Positions 12,101 through 23,825 are shown, counted from the stretch's first letter. The stretch: 64,000 nt of DNA from Petaurus breviceps papuanus (GCA_028583685.1 JAMXIF010001253.1:30192860-30256859), one strand, 5' to 3'. Numbers and translations: made by a program. The notes: generated by a model not told the origin, from the letters alone.

Positions 12101-15100
12101 CAATAGCTTGGATTTATTCCTTTCAGAATTACCTGTTCATATTCATTTAACTATTGGGGAATGGCTTGTATTTATATATGTGAATTAGCTCCTTATATTT
12201 TGGGTATAGATCAGGGGTGGGCTATGTATGACCCTCCAGGTCCTCAAGTGTGGCTCTTTGACTGAATCCAAGCTTCAAGTTTGACTGAATCCAACTTCAA
12301 GTATGGATTCAGTCAAAGGGCCACACTTTAGTGCCTACAGGGTTGCATGTGGCCTCAAGGTTGCATGTTCTCCACCCCTGGTATAGACCTTTGTCAGAGA
12401 AACTTGTAAAGTTTTCCCCCAATCAACAGTTTCCCTTTTAATTTTAACTGCATTAATTTTTTGTGCATAAAATCTTCAACATTATGCAATCAGAAATGTC
12501 CATTTTGTCTCCTGTGATCCTCTTGACTGTTTGCTTGGTCACAAACTCTTCCTTTATTAGCAGGTATAATAGTTATAATTCCTTCCTCATCCTTTAATTT
12601 ACAAAGTGACTTGGCTTCTCAAGGTTATTGATATGTTTGAAACTTATCTTGGTATATTAAGATGTTCTAAATAAAATTTCTGCCAGACTGTTTTAAAAAA
12701 AATTTTTTCCCAGTATTTCTTTTCAAATAGCGAATATTTGAATATTGAATATTCAAATTTCAAATATCCTTGTCAAGGAAGTTGGAGGTCTTTGAGTTTA
12801 TCAGAAACCATGCTACCATGTTCATTTGCTTCAGGATCTTGTATACATTATCTGTTCCAGTTATTAACATCTATATTTTAAAATTAATACCAAGTATCTT
12901 GATTATCATTTTTGTAGTATAGTTTGAGATTTGGTACTGGTAGTTTCACATCCTTTTTATCTCTTTACATCATTTGCTTTGAGCTTCTTCACTTTTTCTT
13001 TGTTATTATTTTTCTAGTACTACAATGCAATCCCTTGGTAATTCAGAATGACATTAAAGAAATGAACATAGTACTGTCAATTTTATTGTATTTTCTATCC
13101 CACCTACAAGCAATTAAAATCTCTTAAATTGTTCAGGTCTCTTTTTAATTTTTGTGTAATGTTTTATAGTTGTATTCCTATCATTATTTTGCCTGAGTAG
13201 GTAGATTTTCAGATATTTTATACCTTCTGTAATCATTTTGAATGGATTTTTCTGTTTATCCTGGGTTTTGCTGGAAATAAAATGAAAGGCTGATGATTTG
13301 TATATGCTTGTTTTACATTTTACTACCTTGATGAATTTATTCTTTGTTTCAATTAATTTTTAGTTGACCCTAGATTTCTCTAAGCATGCCATGATATGAT
13401 CTGGAAAAGGAATAATTTTCTTTTTTTGTTCATGCGTATTTCCTCATTTTCTTTCTATAGTCTCTTATGGTTACCCTTGAACTTAATGAAAAAACTATCG
13501 TTTATCTCTTTTATGTGTAATTTAAACTCTTGATTGTAAATACTATTTGCGATATTAAAGTTCATTTATTCCAATGATTGTTAGTATTTTTCACAAATGA
13601 CTATCTTGCTTTTTCATATCTCTCTGCTAACAGTCATTTTTGTTGTTCTTGTTAACAACAACCTATTGTGTTTATAATCTTCCTAATTATAACTGAACCA
13701 ATCCTGCATTCCTGGTATAAGTCTAACCTGGTCAACTTTGCTCATATTTTATTTTATTTTTAGAGGGCTTTTTTTTTTTTTTGCAGGGGGAAGACAGGGC
13801 AATTGGGGTTAAGTAACTTGCCTAAGGTCACATGGCTAGTAAATGTTAAGTGTCTGAGGCTGGATTTGAATTCAGGTCCTCCTGACTCTAGGGTCAGTGC
13901 TCTATTCACTGCGCCACCTACCTCCCCTTTGCTCATATTTTAATTAAAATGTTAGTAATGATATTCATTGGGGATAGTGGTCTAGTTTTCTTTTTCTGAG
14001 TTTTCCTTCCCTTGTTTAGATTATCAAACTCATATTTGTATCACAGAAGGAATTTGGTAAGATCCTATCATTTAATATTTTTGCAAAGTTTATGTAATAG
14101 TGGAATTGATTGCTTTTTAGATTACTGATAGAATTCATTTGAAAGTTCATCTGGTCTAGAGATTTTTCCCTTTGGTAACTCATTTATAGCTTGTTCAATT
14201 TCTTCTGCTAAGATTGGGTCAGCACTTCTCTTCCTTTTTTAAAAATTTGTTTTTGTAGCTACTCATCAATTTTAATTCTGTTTGGTGGAATATAATTGTC
14301 ATAAGACTCGGAATTCTTTTATTCTCTCTGCTGTAAATTTTTAGCATAGTTAACTTGATTTTCCTTTGTCTTTCTTGATTAGCATGGATAATGGTTTATT
14401 AGGCATGTAACTCTAAATAAAAACTAGTTTTTATCAGTTTCACAGGTATAATTCAGGTTTTTTTCATTTCTCTTCTAAGATTTCTTCCTTTGTACTTTAG
14501 GTTTGCTAATTTATTTCCTAGAATTTGTAATTGCATATTTAGTTCTCTGATCCTTTTTCTATTGTCAACATATCTATATATCTATATCTGTTCTTCTGAA
14601 GATTACCTTAGCCGCTTCTAAAAAGATTGAGGCTACTGTTTCATTGTTACCATTATCTTTAACATGGCTATTTGTTTCCATGATTTTTCTTTGAGCCACT
14701 CTTTACACAGGATATCATTATTTAACTTCCACTTAAATCTGTATGTATTTCTTATATTTTCTTTTTAAAAAATATTTATTTTATTATATTATGGTCTATT
14801 AAGGGTGTGTTTACCATGCCTACCCATTTATATTTGTGAATTCTTCATGTTCACTGCACATGATCAGTTTTTATAAAGGTACTTTGGGATTTTGAGAGAT
14901 TTATTCTTTAACGTCCCTCGCTCCCCAACTCAGAATTTGCCACAGGTCAGTCAAAAAATTCATTCAGGCCTATGTTTTCCTAACTGTTTACCTGCTCTGA
15001 GAAAGGAATTTTAAAACATCTTACTATTATTCCAGTATAACTGCCATATTGTAATTTGCCTGGATTTTCTATTAAGACCTTAACTACTACACCATTTGGC

Positions 15101-18100
15101 ACATACACATTTAATTTAATTATTTTTGATTGACTATGGCACCTTTAAGTATACAGTGGTCTCCCTTGACTTTTATCAATTTTCATTGTTACCTGCGGTT
15201 TTGATTGTAACTCATATTTTTAGAATTTCCTGAAGCATAAAACATTTTGTTCCACCCCCTTATTTTTACTTGGTACGTACCCATATGCAACAAACTACAG
15301 GATACTGTTTTCTTACCAATTTCCCCTCCACTCTGTCCTCCCCTCTCTTTTCAAATTGGAGAACTGAATTCATTCACATTTAGGGTTACAGGTGTTAATA
15401 AGTCTGTGCTTCCTTTTATATTTACTGTCTTCTTAATGGGTTGCCTGAAACACTAAGAAGTCAAGTAGACCATAGAATCTATAGGAAGCCAGAAGACAGA
15501 GATGAGCAGGAAAAAAATTCCAGGGATGAGATAATCAGTTAAAATGCATTGAGTTGGGAAAGTGTTGTGAGGAATAGCAAGGAGGCCAACGTCACATTGG
15601 ATCTGAGTGGCATAATGAACTGACTGGAAAAGTATGAAATAGGCTTGCTTTTGAAGGGCTTTAAAATGCCATATGTAATTTATTAAAGGGAGAAATTGGG
15701 GATTGAGAGGGTGACATGGTCAGACTTGCATTTTAAGATCAATTAGATAGCTGAGCTAAGGATGAACTAGAATGGGAAGAGATTTGAAACAAAGGAGACC
15801 AATTAGCAGGCTATTGCAACTGACCAGATATGAGGTCATGAGGGTCTGCATGAGGGTGGTGGAAATTTCAGAAGACAGAAGGGAGCTAATATGGAAGATG
15901 TTGAGATAGAATCGACAAGACTGAACATCAACTTGGATATGGAGAAATGAAAGAGAGGAGTGAGATGAAGATGGCATCTAGGTTGAGAGTTCAGGTGACT
16001 GGGAGAATGGTGATACTTTTGACAGTAATAGGTTAGTTAGTAAGGGGAGTAGTTATTTTGTAGGGAGGGGAAGAGATAATGAGTCTACTTTTGGATTTTT
16101 GGGTTTAAGATGTTTATAGGATGCCTAATTTGAGGTATCTAAGAAGCAGGTGGATAGGTGAAACTGAAGGACAGCAGAGGTTAGGCTGGATAAACAGATT
16201 TGGGAATCATAGATGATAATTGAATCTATTGGAGTTTATGAGATCATTAAGTGAAACAGTAGAGTGGGAAAAGGGGGCCCATGAAAGAGCCTTGTGAAAT
16301 ACCCAGGGTTAGTACGTATAGCTTGAAGATCTAGCCAAAGGGTCTGAGGAGTAGTCAGAGAGGTAGGATAAGGATAAGAATAAAGTGTCAGGAAAACGTA
16401 GAGAGAAGAGCATATTGAGAATAGGTTGACTGACAGTGTCAAAGGTTGAAGAGATGTCAAGAAGTTATAAAGATTAAGAAAAGGCTACTACATTTGTCAG
16501 CTAAGAGATCATTGATAACTTTGGAGTTATTTTAGCTGAATAATGAAGTTGGAGGCCAGACCGTAGAGAGTTAAGAACAGAGTGAGAGGAAAGGCAATGA
16601 AAACACCAATTGCAGGTTGCCTTCTCAAGGAGTTTAACCACAAAAGGAAGATATATGAATAATAGCAAGAGGGAATAAATGGATCAAGTGAACATTTTCT
16701 GAGTATAGAGGAAGAGAGGAAAATATGATTCAAGGTTCTAAGCTCAGAGGTTTGGAAGGAGTGCCATAGGAGACTTGAGGAAGAGTAAAAAGGTTTGGAA
16801 TAGCTGGCATGGTGATTGGGACCGTGAATGAATTAGGGAGGTATAGATTAAGGAGGTATATTGAGACCCAGTTGAGATTATATAACATAAATCTGTACTG
16901 GAACTAGTCAGCTGTTTTTCTATTGCTTTGTTCAGTGGCACTCTCTCCTTATCTCTGATTACTGTCCTATGTAGCTTCTTTAAAATATCTAGATAACTAA
17001 AGTCATACCTTCTGCAAGAAACCTTTGGCAGTCTTTCTCATTTTAGTGCTTTCTTTCTAAGACTAATCCCAGCTTATTTTGTACATGTCTTGTTTGCACA
17101 CAGTTGTTAGCTTAGTGTCTCTGCTGTTGGACTGTGAACTTGGTGGGAGCAAGGACTGGTTTTTGCCTTTCTTTGGATCTCCAGTGCTTAGCTTGGTACC
17201 TAGTACATAGAAGGGTGCTCAAGAAATGCAGCTCTTAAAAAGTGCTGAAAATAGGTGCTAATGAGTGACTGACTGGCTCACCATGGGGTCAAGATGTGGA
17301 AGGTAAAAGAATATAGCCAATGTAGGGGTCATGGCCTATTAAACTGAGGGGTAGAGGGATTGGAGGTCACTAAAGACTAAGAACTGGGTTAAGAGTTTCA
17401 AGATAGGGGCAGCTATGTGGCACAGTGAATAGAGCACCGGCCCTGGAGTTAAGAGGACCTGAATTCAAATTCGGCCTCAGACACTTAACACTTACTAAGT
17501 GTGACCTTGGGCAAGTCACTTAACCCCAACTGCCCTGCTTTCTCCTCTCCAAAGAGCAAAAAAAAAAAAAGACAAAAGAAAAAAAAGTTTCAAAATAGAG
17601 AGATTGGTAGAATAACAACAGATTATGATTAGATAAAGGAATTTCAGAGTTTCTGAACATGGAAGTAGAAGCTGTTTAAGCTTGATGTTTTGTTCCTTAA
17701 GATCTCCAATTTCTGTCCTCAAATCTATTTTGTTTTAATTCTTTAATTGTTCCTTTAAACCATTCTAGAAGTTTTTGGAGTTAGTTGCTTTAATGTTATC
17801 TTAATTTCCACTGAATTCAATCTTTTTTTTGAATCCATTTGTACTCCTTAGTTTTTGTTTGTCTTAATCATTCTGGTGATTTTTCTGTGGTGTTCTTGCT
17901 AAAAATATCCTTTTTGTCAACTTTTTTCTTTTACATGGTCCTGTACTGTTGTGCCTCCTCTCAATCCCTCCTTACTATCTATTCCTTCTCTCAGATTTTC
18001 AGAGTTGAATGTGGTGTATTTCCTGCAAAGGATGAGACTGGCTACTGGAATACTGATGCTGGAAGACTCCAGTCTGTAATAGAGAACAGTACTTGGAGAA

Positions 18101-21100
18101 CAGGAGGGTCTCTTATCTAAGTTTACAACATTCTCTGATCTGTGTTCCTCTGCTCTTTCTGCAGCTGGCTTTCTTCAGATCCCAGATATGTCTTTGTTGG
18201 CTTGTGAAGGGTTTGGGGGGAAGGTCCCCCCAAAGCAGTCCTGTGAGGGGTGCTTTGAGAAGCCTTGCAATTGGGTTTCTTAATTTTGCTTTTGCTCCTT
18301 CTGTTTCCTCTTGGGTTAAATTAATTCCTTTTAATTAGAGGGATGTTCCTTGTTTGCATCTTCCACCATTTTCTTGTCCTGTAGGCTCCTTACTGTTTCA
18401 TAGTCATCCCCTTTTCTTCTTCTTGGTCTTAAGGCTTGTCTGTTTCACAGACCTCAACTTCTAGTCACAGAGTTCCTATTGTGACACTGACATAGGTTTA
18501 CTCCAAAAGTCAGGTGCTTAAAATTCTAACAGCCACATGGTTTACAGGGTTACTTTATTCTTGCTGGTGATTGGAGTAGGGGAGAGAGTACTTGAAGGAA
18601 TATGGTAGTGAGCTGGTAATTTCAGTTTTTTTTTTGTAAGAATTACCTTTTGTTGGGTACTTTTTCTTATCTTCTTGTCATTGGAAGGTTTTCCAACTTT
18701 TTGAGCTTTTCCATTGTGTTTTTAGTGTGGGAGTGGAAGAGCTGCCTCCAAGAAAACTCTTACTTTGCCAGCTACCCATTTTTCTTCTATTAAATGAAAA
18801 TGAGAAACTTATGCTATCTATACCTTCAACCAAATCAGTAATAAAAATGGGGAACAGTATGGGCCAATTGCCAATTCCTAGTATACTCCCTTAGTATACT
18901 CTTTTAAGGTGGCAAGAATTCATCAATGACTAAGTCCCTGGGGTCTGACATTTAGCCAGTTTTTAATTAATCTAACTATATTTTTATCTAGTCCATAGTT
19001 TTCCAAATAAGAACAAATACTTTGAATCTTCTAATTATATTTACACAATTCCCTTGATTTATCAATCTAATAAATGTCAAAAAAGAAAATTAGTGTGGCA
19101 TGAACTGTTCTTGATAAAGTATGCTGGCTTTTAGCCATCAATTTTTCTTTCTCTTTTTCATTTAAAAAAACACGTACTAAGCATCTACAACTATGTGCTT
19201 ATGAAAAAACAGCACAAGGGCGGCTAGATGGCGCAGTGAATAGAGCACTGGCCCTGGAGTCAGGAGGACCTGAGTTCAAATCCAGCCTCAGACACTTAAC
19301 ACAAAAACTAGCTGTGTGACCTCGGGCAAGTCAACCCCAACTGCCCTCCAAAAAAAAAAGCAAAAAAGAAAAAACAGCACAGTTCTTGTTCTCAAGCAGC
19401 TTACAATCCATTTCGAGGGAATATGACATGTATATAAATAGGTATGATGCAAGATAAATATCACTTTTCTTTCTAAATTCTCAAAAACTATCCTTTAAGT
19501 AATATGTTCTCCAATATCCTACTAGTAAGGGACACTTTGCAGGAGTTCTTGCTCAGGTACAGCTACATTATTTAACTGCTTTGATCCTATGAAAAGGGAT
19601 CTAAAAGAGGTTTGGCAAATGAAATATGTAGAGAGCAGAAAATAAGTGGTATGAAGTCTAATAGTTCTACATGTATAGGAAATGGAAAAAATTTCTCTAA
19701 CATTTGTGAAGGAGTGGAAGAAGAGTAAAAATGTTTCTTTATAGCAATCCACCCCTAATGTAGGATAAAACTAGACTAAATGAAAGACTATTTTCTTCAT
19801 TGTAAATAGTGACTTAAGAGACATCTTGGTCAATACATAACTGAATGCTAAATTAAATTTACAGGACCATCATACCCCAAAGGTTAAATTAGAATGAATG
19901 AACAGAAAAGCAACAGAAATAATGAAAGGGTTGAAGATTTTATTAATTTACAGGTTTCATTCTCACCCCTACCCCCAATCTGAGATCTACCTTTTGATTT
20001 GTACTGAAGTAGAGTTGTATTAGGAATTAAAAAACAAGGAAGAATTTTTGAAATGTGATGGAACAGAGAATAAAAAAGATAAAAAGACTCAGTTTTATAT
20101 TGTTGAGAAAGGGAAATGGAGATGAGAAATAACAGTTTTGTCTTTACTATGTTTTGTTTAAAATAACAATGAGCCAAAGATGCATGAGGGCAAGAGGCAA
20201 AGAAAGGTGAAAGATATAAATCTGGAATTTACTGAAAGAAGATAGGTTAAATTCCCATTGAATAGAAGAAAAACAATTGAAAAGGTTAAGGGAGAATTCT
20301 GAAAGTAGAAAAAATTTTATTGAACAATATTATATTCTACTACTAAAATTTAAAAATAATATATTCAATCTTCCTTCTCTAAAGTCTTAAGTCTAATATC
20401 TGACCTTGCAGAAGTGACCCTAAGTTTTTTTTTTTCTTTTTGGAGTGGGGAAGGCAGGGCAATTGGGGTTAAGTGACTTGCCCAAGGTCACACGGCTAGT
20501 AAGTGTGAAGTGTCTGAGGTCACATTTGAACTCAGGTCCTCCTGACTCCAGGGCCAGTGCTCTATTCACTGTGCCACCTAGCTGCCCTTCTAGGTTCTTT
20601 AATAGTGTTACAGCAGGACACTATCTCTGGCAGATTCTACCTAGATGCAAAAACTTCAACTACAGATTCAATGACATTTCTTTTCCAAGAATCAGCCTAG
20701 TTAAGAATCCCATCAGCAGAACACTGACAAAAACAAGACATTTTTTTGGTCCAAGTAGTTCATGAAGATAATCTATTAAGCCATAGATGGGCTATGATTT
20801 AGTTTAATTGAGGAAATGATACAGTTTTACAATGGTTCTATGATCTCATCAATGTGGATAACTCCCTCGAAAAATGGAGACTGCAGCCCATTCATGACCA
20901 TTTGTATTGAGGAATTAAAAAAAAAATTGACCTATAAATTTACACCCTTCTGCAAAGTGGATGTTCAATGCATTCTCTTGATATCCTGTGGAAACCAATG
21001 GAGCAAGTAAGCTATCCACTGATTTTTCCTTGTGTTTTTTTTTTTTAAAGCAATTGGGGTTAAGTAACTTGCTCAAGGTTACACGGCCAGTTATTATTTC

Positions 21101-23459
21101 TGGGTGTGGTACTGAGTATCTGAGCCCGGATTTGATCCAGGTCATCCCGACACTGGAGCCGGTGTTCTTACACGCTGAGCCACCTGGCTGCCCCTAAGCA
21201 ATTGGGGTTAAGTAACTTGCTCAAGGTTACATGGCCGGGTGTTTCTGGGTGGGTGCTAAGTGTCTGAGCCCGGGATTCGATCTCCAGATCTTCTCAACAC
21301 TGGAGCCGGTGCTCTTACTCGCTGTGCTACCTGGCTGCCCTTTCCTTGTCTTTTCTATGTGAACAGCCTATCTTTTATCTGGTCATCCCATTTTTTGATA
21401 AGACCTTTTATACCACTTTTACCATTTAATATAATGTATTACAGCCTTTCATGTTCACCACACATAGGATGGATAATTCATTGAGCTCATCTATCATTAT
21501 ATAGGTCTTGGACAGACTTTGCAAATAAATAATGAATTTGTCCCAGAATCAAACAGAAAGAGGACATCAGACTTGAATAGATTCAGGGAATTACGTAAGT
21601 CTTTTAATGACCCCAAACTTTTCCTTGAAATAAAGAATAAAGGTCCATATTCTTCTGGTAATTTTGTTTGGGAGTGATTTATGAGTGATGGAATACTATA
21701 GCTGCAGACAGGATTACTTCTTTAAAGGAGGAAGTAGCTACTTGTAAAATTAGACTTTTTGAAAAATTACCTAATCTTATTTTGTGGTAGATGATTAAGA
21801 TTTGTTCTTTGTTAAGAAGCAAAATGCTTAGGTGTTCAAAATAAATTCTTTCTACATTTCTGGATTATTTAATGTGAGGGAGGAACTAAAAAGGTAGGTA
21901 ATATGGATAAGAAACCTGGACCTTGGACAAGTTACTTCATCTATTTGGAACTGATTCTCCTCATCCATTGTTTAATTAATCCTATATGATCTCTGAAGTC
22001 TTTTTCAGCTCCAAGATCCTATGAGCATCAATCAACCATCACTTACGATGTGCTTACATGTACCAGGCACTGTGCTAAGAGGCAAAAATGTCTATACTTT
22101 CAAAGAGATTACATTCTAGTGATGAAAGGATTAAATAGACAACATACTACTTCAGGGCCACTGTACACATAGGATAAAATTATTTTTGGGGAATACAAAT
22201 CTTGACAAGGGAATGAGGTCCTTACAAAATTACACTAAGTAGTGTGCAAAAAAAAAATGTGTATATATATATATATATATATATCAGAAATCACATTAAA
22301 TTGTTGCCTAATGGGAAACTGAAGAACAAATGTAGCCAAATAAACAATATCATTTCAGTCAGGCCACTCAGTGGAGATTTGATTCATTCTATAATATTAT
22401 GTACTGTATATATAATGATGTGGATCCTGATTTCAGGAAGCTTTTATTTTAATGGAAAGATAAGGAGCTTTGGCAGACTGATAACCTGTTTTTTTAAAAA
22501 GACAGACCACTCAGCTACCTTATTTCAATATCTGAAATCTATAATTTCACTGGTGTGGATAAACCACAGATTGAAAGCCTCATAATAGATGGTTTCATGA
22601 GTTCTGTGGCTAAAAAATTCATTACATTTTAGCCAATCTTCTAATGACAAACTTCCCCCTCTATGTTGGTCCTCAGATGGGGGTATGTTGCTAGGTTTAA
22701 CTGAAGACTTTTTAGCTTTAGGACCTATTTTTTTTTTTTAATTTTTGGAGGGGGAAGGCAGGGCAATTGTGGTTAAGTGACTTGCCCAAGGTCACATGGC
22801 AAGTAAGTGTTAAGTGTTAAGGAGGCTGGATTTGAACTCAGGTCCTCCTGACTCAAGGGCTGGTGCTCTATTCACTGTGCCATCTAGCCACCCTAGGACC
22901 TATTTTCTAGAGCTTCATGTGATGAAGGACTAGGATAGGATTCTAGTAGAGGTAGAAGAGATTAATTTATCTACCATATACATATTCTAGTCAATTTACT
23001 GCATTATTGGATGCCTACATAGAGAATAATACTTTGGTTGTATATATAGTAAGCACTATTTGGTAATGTTTTCAAGATGCTATTAGTATCTTGAACTATA
23101 GTCTTGACAGAAAAATGCAGATGGTTTCATATATCTTTATAGATAGAAATTTGAAGTGAATGAAAAAATAGAAATTTTTTTCTTACCCGATTTTTTTCAG
23201 CAGCCCAAAGAAGCAATTTGCTTGGCTCTTTTTCCATTTTTTGTTCTTGCATTTGATACCACTCCTCAGTTTCTTCATCCTGCTCTTCTTCATCATCAGT
23301 ATCATCAACCCAGAGGCTCTGAGTTCCAAGGGGAATTAGGTGTCTATGAGTTTCCAACAATTCCAGTTGGTTAAAGTATTCAGAAAAGTCTAGTGTCTTC
23401 TCTGGGTCAGATTTTCCATCATCATCTGATTTTTCTTTTTCATTCTTAATATTTTCCAT
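5703..23459 (-). CDS. ANKRD49: Ankyrin repeat domain protein 49, two coding exons, 244 residues
   Basis: The spliced minus-strand CDS joins 23459-23187 (91 codons) and 6164-5703 (153 codons plus stop). The protein closely follows human ANKRD49 (239 aa): an acidic N-terminal half (DDTDDEEEQDEETEEW near residues 52-67), then four ankyrin units from about residue 82, with TPLH signatures at 115-118, 148-151 and 181-184. It ends in the conserved LFEIVEGCTNS. The start is ATG 23459; three to five residues precede the point where the human protein begins, and no nearer in-frame ATG fits better. In human and mouse this gene is also called fetal globin-inducing factor and is linked to spermatogenesis and autophagy; ankyrin repeats bind protein partners. 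The 17-kb intron is swollen by transposons. The gene shares its promoter region with MRE11. No break is seen. Confidence 0.96.
7588..7790 (-). mobile_element. SINE-like element sharing the RTE 3' end
   Basis: On the minus strand it ends with the same terminal motif as the RTE LINEs (TCCTCTTTGAGAACAAGGGA) but has a different body. A second copy is at 39455-39645. This is the structure of a SINE that borrows an RTE LINE tail; that mode of mobilisation is inferred. Confidence 0.5.
7800..7954 (+). mobile_element. tRNA-derived SINE with perfect target-site duplication
   Basis: AGAAAGACATTGCT flanks it at 7786-7799 and 7955-7968. The tail is a CAAA/CAAAC repeat. It split the older L3/CR1 element. 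Confidence 0.93.
8909..9069 (-). mobile_element. tRNA-derived SINE with target-site duplication
   Basis: An antisense SINE with poly(T) on its left. GGCTTATTCTTTT flanks both sides (8896-8908 and 9070-9082). It belongs to the subfamily with the CTTGCTCAAGGTTACACGGC core also found in the dimers. Confidence 0.9.
9149..9158. other. Assembly gap (10 N)
   Basis: Ten Ns lie in the ANKRD49 intron, shortly after a SINE with long T-runs. The true size is unknown. Confidence 0.99.
9521..9678 (+). mobile_element. tRNA-derived SINE with perfect target-site duplication
   Basis: AAGTTACATGTTCTT flanks it at 9506-9520 and 9679-9693, so the insertion is fairly recent. Confidence 0.93.
10150..10405 (+). 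mobile_element. MIR/THER-like SINE with L2-type tail
   Basis: A tRNA-like head (GCTAGGTGGTGCAGTGGATA) and CORE segment are followed by the L2-like end GTGCCTGGCACATAGTAGGT. Older relatives occur at 37490-37730 and 57586-57840. Confidence 0.7.
10998..11395 (+). mobile_element. L2 LINE 3' end
   Basis: It shows the L2 3' pattern: GGGACACTGGCCTCTTTTTT, a middle with AGACTCTGAGTTTCTTGAGA, and the end CTTAGTACAGTTCTTGATTA. It interrupts L1-A. Confidence 0.65.
12212..12380. mobile_element. hAT-type MITE inserted in L1-B
   Basis: The 169-bp element has terminal inverted repeats CAGGGGTGG and CCACCCCTG, a partly palindromic interior (TTGGATTCAG-type arms), and an 8-bp target-site duplication GTATAGAT/GTATAGAC (12204-12211, 12381-12388). 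These are hAT hallmarks. There is no transposase, so it is non-autonomous. Confidence 0.9.
13752..13927 (-). mobile_element. tRNA-derived SINE inserted in L1-B
   Basis: An antisense SINE flanked by the perfect duplication TTTGCTCATATTTTA (13737-13751 and 13928-13942). Confidence 0.93.
15460..17640 (+). repeat. Old interspersed repeat of unidentified family, with L2 and SINE inserts
   Basis: Purine-rich text (AGGAAGCCAGAAGACAGAGA, AAGAAGCAGGTGGATAGGTG, AGAGCCTTGTGAAATACCCA) also occurs in related form at 31380-32590 and 38050-39440. An L2 end lies at 16960-17260 (CAGTGCTTAGCTTGGTACCT) and a SINE at 17406-17585. I recognise the text as a dispersed mammalian repeat but cannot name it. No coding capacity is seen. 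Confidence 0.55.
17406..17585 (+). mobile_element. tRNA-derived SINE
   Basis: A full-length head and core with an A-rich tail. The flanks AGTTTCAAGATA and AGTTTCAAAATA (17586-17597) form a target-site duplication with one mismatch. Confidence 0.88.
17645..18785 (-). mobile_element. L1 or HAL1 5' part (ORF1 coiled coil and 5' UTR), degraded
   Basis: The minus strand gives MRTEIGDLKEQNIKLKQ, an ORF1 coiled-coil-like stretch. Its 5' end near 18775 reads AGCTGGCAAAGTAAGAGTTT, like marsupial L1 leaders. It may be the 5' portion of L1-B displaced by the inserts between 15.46 and 17.64 kb. Confidence 0.45.
19217..19367 (+). mobile_element. tRNA-derived SINE with perfect 14-bp target-site duplication
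   Basis: GAAAAAACAGCACA is repeated at 19203-19216 and 19368-19381. The head GGGCGGCTAGATGGCGCAGT is nearly intact, so this is among the younger copies. Confidence 0.95.
19382..20425. other. ANKRD49 intron sequence, nothing firm
   Basis: The first about 60 bp (TTCTCAAGCAGCTTACAATC) belong to an old dispersed repeat split by the preceding SINE. No gene, RNA or named element is seen in the rest. Confidence 0.45.
20426..20588 (-). mobile_element. tRNA-derived SINE, antisense
   Basis: A full-length copy with poly(T) at the left and the inverted head CCACCTAGCTGCCC at the right. No clear target-site duplication was found. Confidence 0.85.
21034..21340 (-). mobile_element. Dimeric tRNA SINE, inserted as one unit
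   Basis: Two head-to-tail SINE monomers (about 21034-21194 and 21195-21340) are joined through CCCCTAAGCAATTGGGG. A single T-tail lies at the left end, and one target-site duplication, TTTCCTTGT (21025-21033 and 21341-21349), surrounds the pair. Each monomer has its own B-box-like segment. Relatives are at 50789-51092 and 53505-53712. Confidence 0.85.
21341..22731. other. ANKRD49 intron with MIR traces and a TA microsatellite
   Basis: A MIR-like segment lies near 21900-22030 (CCTTGGACAAGTTACTTCAT), and an old repeat fragment follows at 22040-22130 (CCAGGCACTGTGCTAAG). A (TA)n run covers about 22261-22284. Nothing else is recognised. Confidence 0.45.
22732..22893 (-). mobile_element. tRNA-derived SINE with perfect target-site duplication
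   Basis: TAGGACCTATTTT flanks it at 22719-22731 and 22894-22906. Confidence 0.93.
23187..23459 (-). CDS. ANKRD49: ANKRD49 first coding exon
   Basis: It encodes residues 1-91 from MENIKNEKEK to WAAEKNR. The donor on the minus strand is CGG|gtaaga (23186 downward), and the intron breaks the first ankyrin unit. A leader portion probably continues upstream. A possible acceptor is ttgtcag near 23562, but its polypyrimidine tract is poor and I cannot fix that boundary. Confidence 0.95.
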
Positions 23460-23669
23460 TTCTATTGTCAGTCTCTCTGAACATCCAGTGCTTGGGCCTA
23501 TTTCTTTCTTTCTATGATGAACTGTGTCGTCTCTATTTTACTCATCATTAGAACCTGACAACATAGGTGCAAAAATTATTAGTAAAGGACAACGGAGTCA
23601 CTGTTGAACACAAGTGTCACACAAGTATGAACATTAGCAAAGTACTGGATAAAAATTCCTTGGATAATA

Positions 23670-23825
23670 TTTTTTTGGAGGGGGGAAGGCAGGGCAATTG
23701 GGGTTAAGTGACTTGCCCAAGGTCACACAGCTAGTAAGTGTGTCAAGTGTCTGAGCTCGTATTTGAACTCAGGTCTTCCTGACTCCAGGGCTGGTGCTCT
23801 GTTCACTGCACCACCTAGCTGCCCC
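23670..23825 (-). mobile_element. tRNA-derived SINE, antisense
   Basis: A full-length copy about 210 bp upstream of the ANKRD49 ATG, on the same strand as ANKRD49. The core GTCACACAGCTAGTAAGTG is well kept. Confidence 0.88.

Larger units (their letters stand above)
11640..15450 (-). mobile_element. L1 LINE (L1-B), most of ORF2 and 3' end, antisense
   Basis: Antisense landmarks follow the L1 order from the 3' end upward: TGCTGGTTCAAAGGGCAT near 11848, TTTTAATTTGCATTTCTCAT near 12045, TTTGTAGTATAGTTTGAGAT near 12912, and TTGAAAGTTCATCTGGTCTA near 14140. It carries an inserted hAT MITE and a SINE. The 5' part may continue at 17640-18780 beyond other inserts. It is old, with many stops. Confidence 0.75.

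Noticed and set aside
15756-16941. Four minus-strand frames of 65-74 codons
   Set aside because: They are antisense to an old dispersed repeat that recurs twice in the window and do not share protein sequence between copies.
19217-19300. tRNA-like A and B boxes that could suggest a tRNA gene
   Set aside because: They belong to the head of a SINE with a poly(A) tail and target-site duplication; no cloverleaf with paired acceptor stem is seen.
22244-22585. 113-codon frame starting with a Tyr-Ile repeat
   Set aside because: It begins in a (TA)n microsatellite and continues through intronic sequence without any recognisable domain.
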